This document shows, piece after piece, positions 1 through 12,100 of a stretch of DNA of 64,000 nucleotides. The DNA lies in the NCBI RefSeq assembly GCF_023065955.2, contig NW_026623008.1:14662501-14726500 (forward strand), read 5' to 3'. Position 1 is the first letter of the stretch. The number at the start of each line of letters is the position of its first letter. Position numbers and translations under genes: made by a program. The DNA is from Ursus arctos (Eukaryota; Chordata; Mammalia; Carnivora; Ursidae). Under the pieces are notes generated by a model. It saw only the letters and a list, made by a program, of their open reading frames with translations. It was not told where the DNA came from and made no database searches.

Positions 1-66
1 ATTCAGCAGATTCTCTCCTGCGGGGCCCCACCTGCCTGCCTTTCTCCCACCTCCCCAGGGTCTTAC

Positions 67-176
67 CTCCCGGATCAGCTGCTTCTCGGCCTCTGTGTCA
101 GACTGGATCACAGGTGGGGGCATCAGCTTCTCCTCAGTCTGGACTGGGTTTTGGGGGACCGGACTGGACAGCAGGG
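67..176 (-). CDS. KIF17: KIF17 coding exon 6
   Basis: Encodes residues 375-411 ([20 protein letters not shown], then ...EAEKQLIRE), the hinge leading into the first coiled coil. Acceptor TTTCCCCCAG, donor GAG|GTAAGA. This is the last KIF17 exon in the window; bases 1-66 are intron. Confidence 0.95.
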
Positions 177-3100
177 CTGGGGGAAAGACAGAAGGAGGGC
201 CATGACCAAGGTGCACAAAGTTTGCAGGAACCAAGCAGAAATCGTAAAGAGAGAACCACGTGCTTAGGCAAAACACACTTCACAGTGTTGGATTTATTTC
301 AAGCACGTCTCAACGTAAAATACTAATTTACACAGTCATTCAACAAATATTTCTTGAGCACCTGCACGTTCTAGGCACCGGGGAACCAGCACTGAACAAA
401 ACAGACAAAACTCCACACCCACGTTGAGTTTTCAATCAGAGGAAGAAGGAACACACAACAAATAAGCAAAATGCTAACATGTTACAAGCAGACATGTTCT
501 AGCAAGAGAAAGAAAGCAGGAAAGGTGCTCAGGATAAGAACCAAGGGATGGGGGTACAATTTAAACAGTGTGTTCAGGGAGAACCTCTTAGGTAAGGTAA
601 GGCAAAGGCAGTGACCTGAAGGAAGTGGGAGAAACAGGCAGAGATCTTGGGGAAGACCTTTATAGACAGAAGAGAGCAGTGAGTGCAAAGGTCCCGTGGC
701 AGGCGTGGGACCAGACTGTTCCAGGAACAGCCAGGAAGCCAATGTGGCTGGAGCAGAATGAGGGAGGGAGAGAATGGGTGAAGAGGAGCTCAGAGAGGGA
801 GTGGGGTGGTGGTTAAGGGGATGCTGGAAGCCATGCTGACGACTTTGGCTTTGACTCGGTTAAAGAGGCTGTGGAGGGTGTGTGCAGGGCAGTAAAAGGA
901 CTTGAATTTGAACAGGACCTCCGTGGCTGCTGTGTCGAGAATGTACTGAGGGGGATAAGGGCAGACACCTGGATACCTGTTGGAGGGTGGGGGTGCTCTG
1001 CTACTGTAGGACATGCTAGTGACTTAGGACAGCAGAGGACAGATTCTGGAAAAGTCTTAAAGGCAGAGACAAGATCTACTGCTGGATTGGATATGGGTTT
1101 GAGCAAAAACAAGAAACCAAGGGCCACCCCAGGGTTTCGGGCTTGAACACTGGGAAGGAAAGGGTTGCCATCACCTGCCTGGGGACCAGCAGGCTGGGGG
1201 AGATCAAGAGCTTAGGGTCAGACATGCTAAGTTCTAAGGGATCACTGAACTGGATATTCAAGTCTGGAATTCAGAGGACACTGTGTAACAATCATTTTTA
1301 AAACTGTCTATTATTTTGTGATGTTTGGTATCACGGGGGACTTGCTGGCCAGGAGGAGATAGCCCCCCGCAGGGCCAGCTAATTCCTAGAGAAAGTGGAC
1401 AAGCTATTGGCCCACCTTTCGCCTACCAACCAATCAACGCCAAGTCCACGCCCCTCCCACCCCTCTGTCTAACTCACGCTCCCAGCTGGGATCTCCCCTG
1501 CCCTAAACCCCCGGGGGCCAGGACCCGACAAGCAGGGACTGCCCTGTGCCCCCACCCACAGGAACCCTTCAGACCAGCCAGTCCTAGGCTGTTGCTCCTG
1601 CCCGCACTTTCCCATAGAAACCCCAGTAATGGCTCCAAATCCGGCTCCGGCTCCCCGTCGCTCCTCCCTGCCTCCTGACCAACACTGGTGCTTCCCCCCG
1701 TGGCCCCGTGAGGTGTGCCATCCTCTTGTTTCTAGTGTGACACGGACCTCTCAGAGGGCCCACTCAGTCCCCTTTATGAATTAAGATCTGGACACAAATC
1801 ACACGGCCAGGTTGGGGCCACATGGGAGCCAGGAACACAGAAACGGTGTTTAAAGCCACGAGGTGATGCCACCCCTGGAGTGGGTGAGGAGAGAGGAGAG
1901 GTCCCGGTGGGGAGTAGGGGCAGAGGTGGGGAAGTGGGGTGAGTGGATGGCTGGCTGGCTGGGCGGATGGTGCGTGGATGGGTGGATGGATCGGTAGACG
2001 GGTGGGGGGATGAGTGGATGGAGAAATGGGCAGATGAGTGGATGGGTGGGTGGGTGAGTGGATGGGTGGATAAATGGGTGGGGAGGTGGGTGGGTCGGTA
2101 GGTGGGTGGCTGGATGGGTGAGTGGATGGGTGGGTGGGTGGGTGGTTGGGCAGGCAGGTAGATGGATAGATGTGTGGGTGGATGGATGGGTGGGTAGATG
2201 AATGGGTCTGTAAAATAGATAGAAAGGAAGGTGGGTAGGGAGGTGGATGAGTGAATAGACAGACTCAGGCTCTTTTGTGCTCCCTTCCGCAAGGGATTCT
2301 CAGGTAAAGAAAGCCTTGGAGTTTGCAAGGACCCCGCGAAGCCTGTAGATTTCTACATGCCAGATGACAGCCGAACACCCAGGTGTGAGAGCTGCGATCA
2401 CAAGGTGCCTGAGTGGGGGTGGGACGCGGGGGAGTGAGTCACCTCGGCACTCGCACAGCATCACGATGTGGCACAGAGACAGCAGGCAGCCGGGGGGGGG
2501 TGGGGTGGGGGCTGGAGTCGAGAGCCGGCCACAGCGCCGTGTCTGAGGAACAGCCCAAACAGCCCTCTTCCTGAATCCACCGGGAGCGGTTACCATCTGG
2601 CCATCACCAAGCGGGCTCCCTCTGGCTGTTCAAAAGCCATGCTCACAGGAAGCGGCGAGGAGATGGGGCTGCTTCTGCATCTCTCGGACGGGCAGCCGGA
2701 GGCAGAAAACAAGGGAGGAGGCTTTGTCCCCAGTGCCCGGCCCTTCCTGCCACCTCCTCTCCCTGGGACCCACCTGACAGGTTGCCGGGGCCCATCTGCT
2801 GGGCCAGGATGGCCTTCAACTTCTTGATCTCCTCCTGGTACTCGCGCAGGAGGGCATCCTTGGGGTCCTCGTTGATGTGCGGCTTGTTCTTGATGTTCTT
2901 GGCCCGGTTGGCGTAGCGCAGTGTGCTGAGCGTCTCATCGTAGTTGTTGTCTGCAGGTGACAGGCAGGCCACCATCAGCGTCTTCGTGTTGCCACCCAGA
3001 GAGTCCTGCAGCAGCCGCGTCAGCTTCGAGTCCCGGTAGGGGATGTGTTTACAGCGCCCGTCCACCAGGGCCGAGATGACGTTGCCCAGGGCCGACAGTG

Positions 3101-6100
3101 ACAGGTTGATCTTGGTGGCCTCCTTGAGCCGCTCCCCTGTGGCACCCGTCTTGGACTGCCGCTCGCTGCCCGCCAGGTCCACCAGGTTCAGCTTGCCGGC
3201 CCGGAGGTGGTCCTTGCCCCACTCGTCTGCGGATGGACCGGGTGGAGGGTGAGGGGCTTTCGGTGAGCCCCGCGTGGGGCACTTATCCACCAGGCACCGA
3301 GCGCTCCCATCCACCGGGGGTCTCACATTAGCCACCAGAGCCCCTGAGAGAGGCGCTATCACTGAACCCATCTTACAGAAGAGGAGACCAAGGCTCAGAA
3401 AGGCATCTAACTGGCCCAAGGTCACACCGCTGCTAAGTAGTGGACCCAAGGTCAGAACACAGGGCTGCTTGATTCGGGGAGCAGGGGCTGGAAGGTCCAG
3501 ACTATTCTCTGAGCGCAATGGGATTTCTTTCAGTGATCACAATAGCTCCCCCAGAGTTCCTGTGAGGCCAAGGGTGGGGGTGTGTGACTAGGTCACCCAG
3601 GGCCTTGTATCCTTCCCTGCAAAAGACATTGGCTTTGGAGGCTCTTGGATCTGGTTCCCTGCCCAGCGCTGCCTCCTCCTTGCTGTGTGACCTTAGCAGA
3701 GCCATGCACCTCTCTGGTCCTCAATTCTCACAGCCACAAAATGAGACTAACAGCAGCTCCCCACTCAGGCTGGTTGTTGGGAGGAGTAAAGTAAACCGAG
3801 AGCACATTTTTACAGAGTTGACCCAGGGCCCAGCACACAGCAGGGGTCCATCCCCCTTGAGAGCAAGCCCAGTTCTGTGGTGACCAAGGCTGTGCGGACA
3901 AGGCAGACCCCAGCGTTGAGGGTGACAAGAGTCGGGCACTGGCTGGTAAGAGGGGCTCAGGTCTGGAAGACACCGAACTTGGGGGTCCAGTCTTGATTCT
4001 GTGTCTTAGTAGCTATGAAACTTGGGAAAAACCGATTGACTCCGTTCCCAATGAGATGGGGGTAGGGAGGCAGGCGGAGGGGCAGGGGGCTTCGTCCTGG
4101 TCTCCTGCTGGTTGAAACCACGCACAGCAGCCTGGAGTAAGGAAACAGCAAGTCCGGCTGGCACCCAGGAGAGGCTTGGACACGTGAGGGGCTCGAGGTT
4201 TGAGGTGTTTTGTTTTGTTAAGCGGCAGAAGGACAGAGGGATGGAAACTGCGCTCTCGGCAGAATGTACCAGGAGCCTTTAACAGGTTTGTACCCTTCGC
4301 TCCAGGAGGTCCACTCCTGGAAATGGCATCCAAGGAAATGACTCTAAAAGCAGAAAAGGGCTGATGCACCAAGATGTCCATCCTGGCGTTATTTGCAACA
4401 GGCCAAAACAGGAGACAACCTCACGGCCCCCTAAGGATTGGTTAGAAAAGCGCGTTAGAGATGCGCCGTCCTCCGGCTGGCACCCATGGTCACAAAGACA
4501 GGGCCGGAGAGATGCTCAGGGGTGGCGTGGGGAATGGAGCGCAGGGGAGAAACTTAATACAATGTAGAGTTCGATTGTGCTTATAAACTTCGTAGGATAA
4601 AAAGGACCCAAAAAACCCAATACACTCAAATGCTACTAGTTGTGTTTAGGGGTAATTTTACCTACCTTTCTCTAATTCCTAAATAGCTTTACTGAACTTA
4701 TCTTATAAGGAAAATGATAAACACCTTTCAAATTTGCTTATAGGGCACCTGGGTGGCTCAGGTGGTTAAGTGTCCGACTCCTGATTTTGGCTCAGGTCGT
4801 GATCTTGGGGTCATGAGATGGAGCCCTCCGTCAGGTTCCAGGCCTAGTGTGGAGTCCGCTTGAGAGTCTCCCTCTCCCTCTGCCCCTCCCCCTACTCACG
4901 CACTCGCTCTCTAAAAAAAAGGAAACTAAAAAAATAAGTCTGTTTAAAAGCCTGCTTCCAGGCAGCCTGCCCCATCCTTCACACCCTTCTGCAAAGACCA
5001 AGAGGCACCCCCAAAGGCACTCTGTCTTCCTCCATCCAGATCTGTCCTCCCCTGTCCTATCCCTGCCCCCCACCCGCAGCCTCACGGCACGATGCTGTGG
5101 CCTCACTGACCCTGCCCAACCCGTGTCAGCACTGTGGGGAGACTCAGACCCAGCAAGCCCCAGACGGTTGGCCTGGGGCCGGGTTACCACACATGCCGGG
5201 CAATGTCATAGGAGGTACCCCGCCACTGACCTTGGGTCGGGGATCTCTCCAGAGTTATGTTTCTGATTGGGCCGAGGCTGCTTCCTACTACAGTGCTCTC
5301 GAGAGTTCTATTCATGATGGACTTGGAGGCAGCTGCCATGTTACTGGGAAAAGCCCAGATATCAGAGAGACGGGGGTTCAAATCCCAGCTCCCCTGCTTA
5401 TCAGTGAGACCCTGCACAAGCAAGCCACTGTACCTCTCAGAGCCTCAGTTTTCCCATCTGAAAAATGGCAATTAGAACGCCTGCCTCTAGGACTTCCGTG
5501 GGCCAAAGAGAAGGAAGCAACGGAAGAAGGAAGGAACACTGTGAAGTGCTTAGCACAGCGCTACTGGCGGCCAGAAATAAGTATGAGTTTCTTCCCTTCC
5601 TCAGGGACTCTTCCAGAAAGGGGGAAGCGGGAGGTGACTGAAGGGTGGGGAGCACTGCAGAGAAAGAGAAGACTCCCAACGGTGCAGGCGGTACACCCTG
5701 GGGACACAGCCCTGCGATCGAGGGCCAGCTCTGACGCTTTCTAGTTGCGGGACCTCGGTTTCCTCATCTGTAAAATGGGGATGACGCTGATAGCCGCCTC
5801 CTGGGGCTGTGGTAAGGAGAGTGGGCTCTCGCACAGAATGGGCTCACGCACAGAAGCCGCGTGGCGCGTACTCGGTGCTCGGGATGAGCCGCTAGCGGTG
5901 GTGTTGATGATGCCGCTTATCCTGGAAACACGGGCCCTAGCACAGGAGGGCCCTCACGGGTGTCCCCCAGGCAGTTCGAGCAGCTTCTCCCCCTTTCTGA
6001 TGGGGCCCCCGAGGCCCCAGGAGGTGAAGAGTCTCGGCTGCCAGGAGTGGGAGCCCGGCTCTGGCTACCCCACCCCCTCCCCAAGCTGCACGTACCCACG

Positions 6101-9100
6101 GCATAGATCTCGATGCTGACGGTGAAGATGGAGTGGGAGCGCGAGGAGTCCTTGTTCATCAGCGTGTAGCCCACTGAGCGGTTCTTCCAGCCCGTCTCCA
6201 TGACACGCTCACACTGGGCCACGCTGTGCACCGTGTGCATGGAGAGCCCCTTCACGTATACCCCCTTCTCCGGGTGCTCCTTCAGCTGTGGGCAGGAGGG
6301 ACAGGTCAGAGCCGGGTGGGACCAGGGATCCCCAAGGAATCGGGGGAAGGGCCCAATTCAGGCCACCTCCGTCCTCCTGCAGTGCGGGCTGACACCTCAA
6401 GGTCCCTGCAACAGGCAGGGGCTTTGTTCCAGGCGGAACCAGCCTCAAACCCACCCCACCTCTTCCTTGTTGTGGGACCTTGAGCCAATAACTCAGCCTC
6501 TCCGGGCCTCAGTTTCCACATCTGTAAAATGGGTATGAGATACCCGTCTCTTAGGGATGTGGTGGGGAGTCAGTCAAATAAGGCCCGTCCAAGGCTTGGC
6601 ACAGGGCCTGGCACATGGCCAGTGCTCCGGACGTGGCAGCCACTGTCTGCACTGTTGGCGGTGCTATTATTATGAAGGTGCTTTCTAGACTGGGACCTTC
6701 AGCTTCCAGGGGCTGACCCCATAGTTACCCGAGGGCTCGGAAAGCTGCTCTTTTGCCCTGTCGACACGGCTCCTGATCCCCTCTCTGCTGTGGGTCCAGG
6801 GAAACAGGGACGTTCCCAGGCCCTTGGATCACGGCCGGCAAAGGGCCATTTGCTGCCCAGAACTCCCACTGGCCCGCAGCTCAAACAGGCCTCCAGTCCT
6901 CAGCATGACGGCTGCGAGTAATTAATTTATCTGACTGCTCCCCGCTTCCTCTCCAGGCAGCCAAGTTGTTTTGTGGCTGACACAGAGCTGTGAAGCACAG
7001 TATTTTTCGAGTGTGAGGAAATACAAGCACTCTGGCAAGAGCAGAACCAGGACAAGTCATGTCCCTGCTGGTCTGAGCCACAGAAGGCTCAGTGCTTTGC
7101 TCCAGGGGGCTTCGGGGTGCCAGGTGGGTCCAGGCCTCTGCTGCATCGAGGCGGGGGGAGGGGGGCACACAGGCTCACCCTATCTGCTCAAGTGTGGAGA
7201 AACACCCAGATCCAGACGTTCTGGGCTTCCCAGAACGGAAAAGCAACTGAGGCACAGACTGCGAAGGGATTTGCTCAAGGTCACAGAGCTATTAGTACCA
7301 GGGCAGCAACGGGGTCCCAGGAGATAGAAGACTTCAGAGGTGGAGTATGGAGAGAGGCAGTGACCGAGGTTGGAAATGACAAAGGGCTGACCTTGACCTA
7401 GGACGTGGGGGTAGGGATAGAGCACCAAGGACAGAAGCAGGAGACCCTGCAAACAGAGGGTGGTTGAAGCCGGCCTGAAATGCTCCGGCAGCGCCTGGCT
7501 CCCAGCACCTGGGCCCCGGCCTGGGCTGCCGCCCACTTTCACCTCCGCAGCACTCCCAGGACCTGGAAGCCGCCAGCACACGGTGGGCCCTGCGCCCTGG
7601 GGAGTGAGCCGGTGCTCCCGCCTCGGCCTCGGGAGCCGCAGGTCCCTAGTCGGGCAGCCCCAGGTTAGAGGCCTGGCTCTGCCACTTGCTGGTTGGAGAA
7701 GTCACTTTGCCTTTCTCGGCCCCGGTTCCCTCATCGGTCAGATGAATCCTATTTCTGCAAGCCCGTGACGAGGATGGAGAAGAGGATGGAGCTAAAAGCC
7801 AGTCTGGCGGGTACGCGGAGGGGCGCCACCGGCACAGGGCATCAGGGGCGCGGCTCAGCCCAGGAGCAGGGAATGGGAGCGGGGAGGCAAGCCCTTGCGT
7901 AGGGATGCCACTGCCCTATTTTTAGGCTCTGGAAGGCTTGCTCCCCAACCTCTGGATCCCCCCCCAATCCCGGCCCCCCTCGGTCTCAGCCCTGCTCTCC
8001 CAGGGAGGCTCTGAGTGCCCAACCAACTACTCCCTGCGACCCGGCTCAGAGCCCAGGCACCAGGGCAACGGCTGGGATGTGGCCAGCAAGGGGCAGGCAA
8101 CCCTGGGGAGGAGGGACTCCTGACACTTCCCCCCAATACACTGAGAGGCCCCGAGGGTCTCACCTCCATCACCCAGTGTGGGCTGCTTCCCTCAGGGTGG
8201 TGGGTGGTGGAGGTTGGGGGAGGGAGGGAAACTCCGCCTCTCCAAATGCCTCCCTCCAGCTGATCTACTCACCTCTAATTACTGAAAGCACCAGGCCCTG
8301 TGTTAAGCACGGATTCAGAGCCCAAGCTGTGGGGCCCCGGCCACCTGGATTCAAATCCAGCCTCCCCCTTTCCTGACCGTGTGCCCGGCAGCTTGTCTTA
8401 CCCAGGAGCCTGGAGCCTCAGTTTCCTCCTGAGGCTGCACCCTTCTGTACCTTCCTAGGACACAGCGGCTCACACCCCCCAGGGCACAGGCAGGGAGTGT
8501 CCCGGAGCGCATCTGTCCCTGGCAGCCCCAGCCCCCGGCCCCCGGGCAGCCTGACTCACCAAGCCTGAGGCCTCGGGCCCAGATGGGGCAGGGGCCCAGT
8601 GGCCAGCCCTCACGGCCTGGGTCCTCCATGCCATACTCGGGTCTGGGTGCAGACCTGTGCAGGCTGGCAGGGGGCCCAGATCCCCCAGGCTGGCCTTTCG
8701 GGACTGACACGTGGGAGCAATGTCCTTTGCCTTCCTCTTCCCCACCCCCCCATTTTCCTGTCTGGAGGCTGAGCTATGACTCAGCAGCTCCAGCTCCAGG
8801 ATGGAGAAGACAGTAGAAAGACTCCAGGTGGGCGGCTGGAGGTTCCTGCACAGAAAGGGCAAAGCGCTGCTGTGTTTGTCAAGAGCTGAGGAGGAGGGGC
8901 CGGGCCTGTCAGGATGGGGCCTGGAAGGAAGAGAGGTCACACCTGTGTGGACCCGCTGTGGCACGTGGCCTGGCACCCGGCACCCGGAGGTCTTCCCGGT
9001 CTTTGCTGCATGAATGAATCAACTGATGGATGTGCCTCCCTTGGCCGGAAACCACTACTGGCCTCTTAGTGTCCTGGGGGTTCCCTATATTGCTGATCCC

Positions 9101-12100
9101 CAAGAATTCTGGCAGGAAAGCACCTGACCACTCAGATCCCGCAAGTTCTGGTACAAACACCGCTCCTAGTAATCAGCTGTGTGGCCTTGGCCCCGTCCCT
9201 TCCCCTCCCTGGGACTCAAGTTTCCTCATCTGTACTAGGAAAGGGCAGACAAGAAGCTCTCTAAGGGTCTTTGCAGCCCAAATTCTTAGAGATTTTTCCC
9301 CAGTATGGCCAGAACACACACATTTTTCAAGACAGCTGCTGCCCGTTGTCTGATTTGTTCACTCGGATCGCAGAGCGGTCGTACGTCAGAGAGGAACTCA
9401 CAGACTCCCCCCACCCCAGCGAACCCAGGGCCAGTGGGGGGCGGTCAGGGGACAAGTTGGAGGCTCAAGCTGAGTAGGGAAATAGCCCTGCCCCCTCCAC
9501 ATGGTAGGGAGTGGGGGGGACCAGGGGATTCAGACATTCTGTCCAATCTAGAAGTACCCGGGGGTCAGGAGGACCGGGAGGCATCGGCAGCAGCCCCTTC
9601 ACCTGGTTCTGCCCCCCCTTCCTGTGGCTGTCAAGGCATGTGCCCTGGGGAGCATGGGAGTCAGGGGCAGCCACCCTCATTCTGGCCACAGGACTAGCTC
9701 AGCCTCCCCCCCCCACACACACCCCCGCTGGCCTCCCACCTCTTGGACTTGACCCTGCCCACCCAGCATTTAAAGAGTCCCAGAGAGGACACATAATCCA
9801 GGCTTCACACTCAGGCCCAGACCTGGGTCCAGCCTTGCCACCAACTGCCTGTCTGGTCCTGGCAGGTCACTTGACCTCACTGGGCTCCCCAAAGGGTCAG
9901 CCAAGTTCTGCCTGCCCTGTGGGACCCCTCACAGCAGCTAATGCCACTGCACTTGAACGCCTTCTGTGCGCCGGGCTCTGTGAGCAGCTCGTCCTCACTG
10001 CCCTCTTCAGTCCTCACTTTATAAGGGTCACGTCACCGGTCCTTGGGTGCCCCCACCCCAGACCGCTTGCAAAGGGAAACAAAGTCCCAGAATCTGAAGC
10101 CACGAACAGGTGTGAAATGGGATGTTTGAGATTCAGGCCCTTGAAGTCAGACAGACCTCGGTTCAAGCCCAGTTTTGGCCACACATCTAGACAAGTGAAT
10201 TAACCCGTCTGAGCGTCCCATCCCACACTGGGACACTGGGGATGGCAGGATCCCAACAGGATCACTGTGACTCATAATAAGGCGATATGTCTCAAGCGGT
10301 CTGCAAACAGTGTTCAATAACTGATAATCATTACCTTCTTTCTAGCTTTTGCGGCCCTTAGAGATTTTCAAAGTAATTTTTTTTAGAAGTAGAACCCATT
10401 TTTCAAATGAAATCTATCACAAAACTCCATCTCCTTCACCAGCTATGGTGGCATGACCCCAGGTAAGGTCCAGCCCCCCACTGTGTGGTTGGGGGTAAGC
10501 CTGTGAGCCCCTCTCCTGCAGCAGGGACTCTGAGAATGCTCCAGAATTCAAGTTCAGAAGTCCCCACTCTCATCTGAACAGGGGCCTGTGCCCCCAGGAT
10601 ATCTTCCCTGTGCTTCTGAGGAAGCCCCCCCTCCACCTGCCCGTCCCTGTCCAGGCCACGTCCGCACCCACCTCCAGCTTCTGCTTGGTGTCAGCCCCCA
10701 GCAGGTCACGGATGTCTTCATTGTAGATCTCCAGGTAGGAGGCCCGGACCAGGAACTTGGTGTTCTCTGCACACTGCAGGGTGTGGACAGGGACAGCAAA
10801 GACCCCTGAACGCCTGCTGCCAGCACTGACCCTGCCACCTATGCCCTCCTCAACTAGGACATCATGAAAGGACATCGCGACAGGAGAGGCGACCACGTCA
10901 TGAGGAGGGGAGTCCCCAACCCCTCCCGGCCCTGCCTGCCTGCCTAGCTGCCCGCCCCTCCTCTCCAGCTCGTGGGCCCCCGGGCTTCTCTGACTTACAC
11001 AATTCTCATAGTGCTACTGTCTCATGCTCTCTCCACAGCTTCATGGGAAAGGAAAGGGGAGAGGCCTCCCCATTATCCAGGTAGAGTAACTGAGGCCACA
11101 GGTAAGGACCAAGTACTGGCTATGGTCTGATCCCTCCTTGTCGCGAATGTTCCTCAGCGGAGGTGGGGCCCCAAAATGAGTCCTGGGAGCAGGTACAGCC
11201 GGCTCTGCGCTGACCGGGGTCACAGTCCCCTCCCTGCCATTTCCTCGAGGCAGGAATCTCTGCTCATGGCCAGGAGTGACCACCAGAGCAATTCGCACCT
11301 GCAGCCTGGACACTGGGATAACTGATCTTGCCCAGCACAGAAGGGCGATAAGTCTGGGCTTCCCTGTCTCAAAAAGGGGGACAATGGTGACCTCCTGGGC
11401 CAGGTTGGGGGTTCGGTGAGATACTGATGCAAAGGGCTTTGCACTTGGCTTGGTCTGTAGCAACCGCTTAACAAAAAAGGGACGCTCTGACTGGCACAGC
11501 CCCTTCTCGGGCTGGTGTTCGGGATCATCGCGTCCGCGTGGGACAGCAAGTGAAATGTTAAAATCCAAAAACGGCAGGAGTAAAACATGGAACTGGGAGG
11601 CAGAATTTTCTCAGAGTGAAGTTCTTCTCCCCTCCCCTTTCCAGAAATCGGAGCCTGCCTCTGCTCGGCCGGGTCTGGGTCACGGCAGGCTCCGATGCGC
11701 TTACGGTCCATGCGGTGGGGCACCCGTGCTCCAGGACCAGTCCCCAGAACGTCTGGGGAGCCCCCAGGCCCTGAGTGCCAGCCCTGCCCCTTCCCACCGC
11801 GAGGCCCCTACCTGGACACTCTCGAACACGTGCTCGAAGGCCCTGGGGATGATGCCTCTCTGGGAAGGTGGGTCCGGCAGGCCTTGCATGGTGAAGGACT
11901 TCCCGCTGCCCGTCTGGCCGTAGGCGAAGATGGTGCCGTTGTAGCCCTCGGTGACACCCTGCACGGGAGGACCACGGCCGTGCCGCTCAGCTGGCCGGGC
12001 CCAGCGGGACTCGGGCCCCTCCCCGGGGCTCCGGCCGTAATGGCACCCGGCCGGCAGGCAGCGCGGAGATGAGTAAGTCCCAGCTCTGTCCCCAAGGAGC

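Noticed and set aside
1774..2328. 184-codon minus-strand open frame rich in Pro/Thr/His/Ser
   Set aside because: It is a translation of the GGAT/GGGT minisatellite; no codon structure beyond the repeat.
8750..8800. AP-1/MARE-like palindrome (ctgagctatgactcagcag) as an intronic enhancer
   Set aside because: Resembles TGCTGAGTCA on the minus strand, but a single short motif without conservation data is expected by chance.
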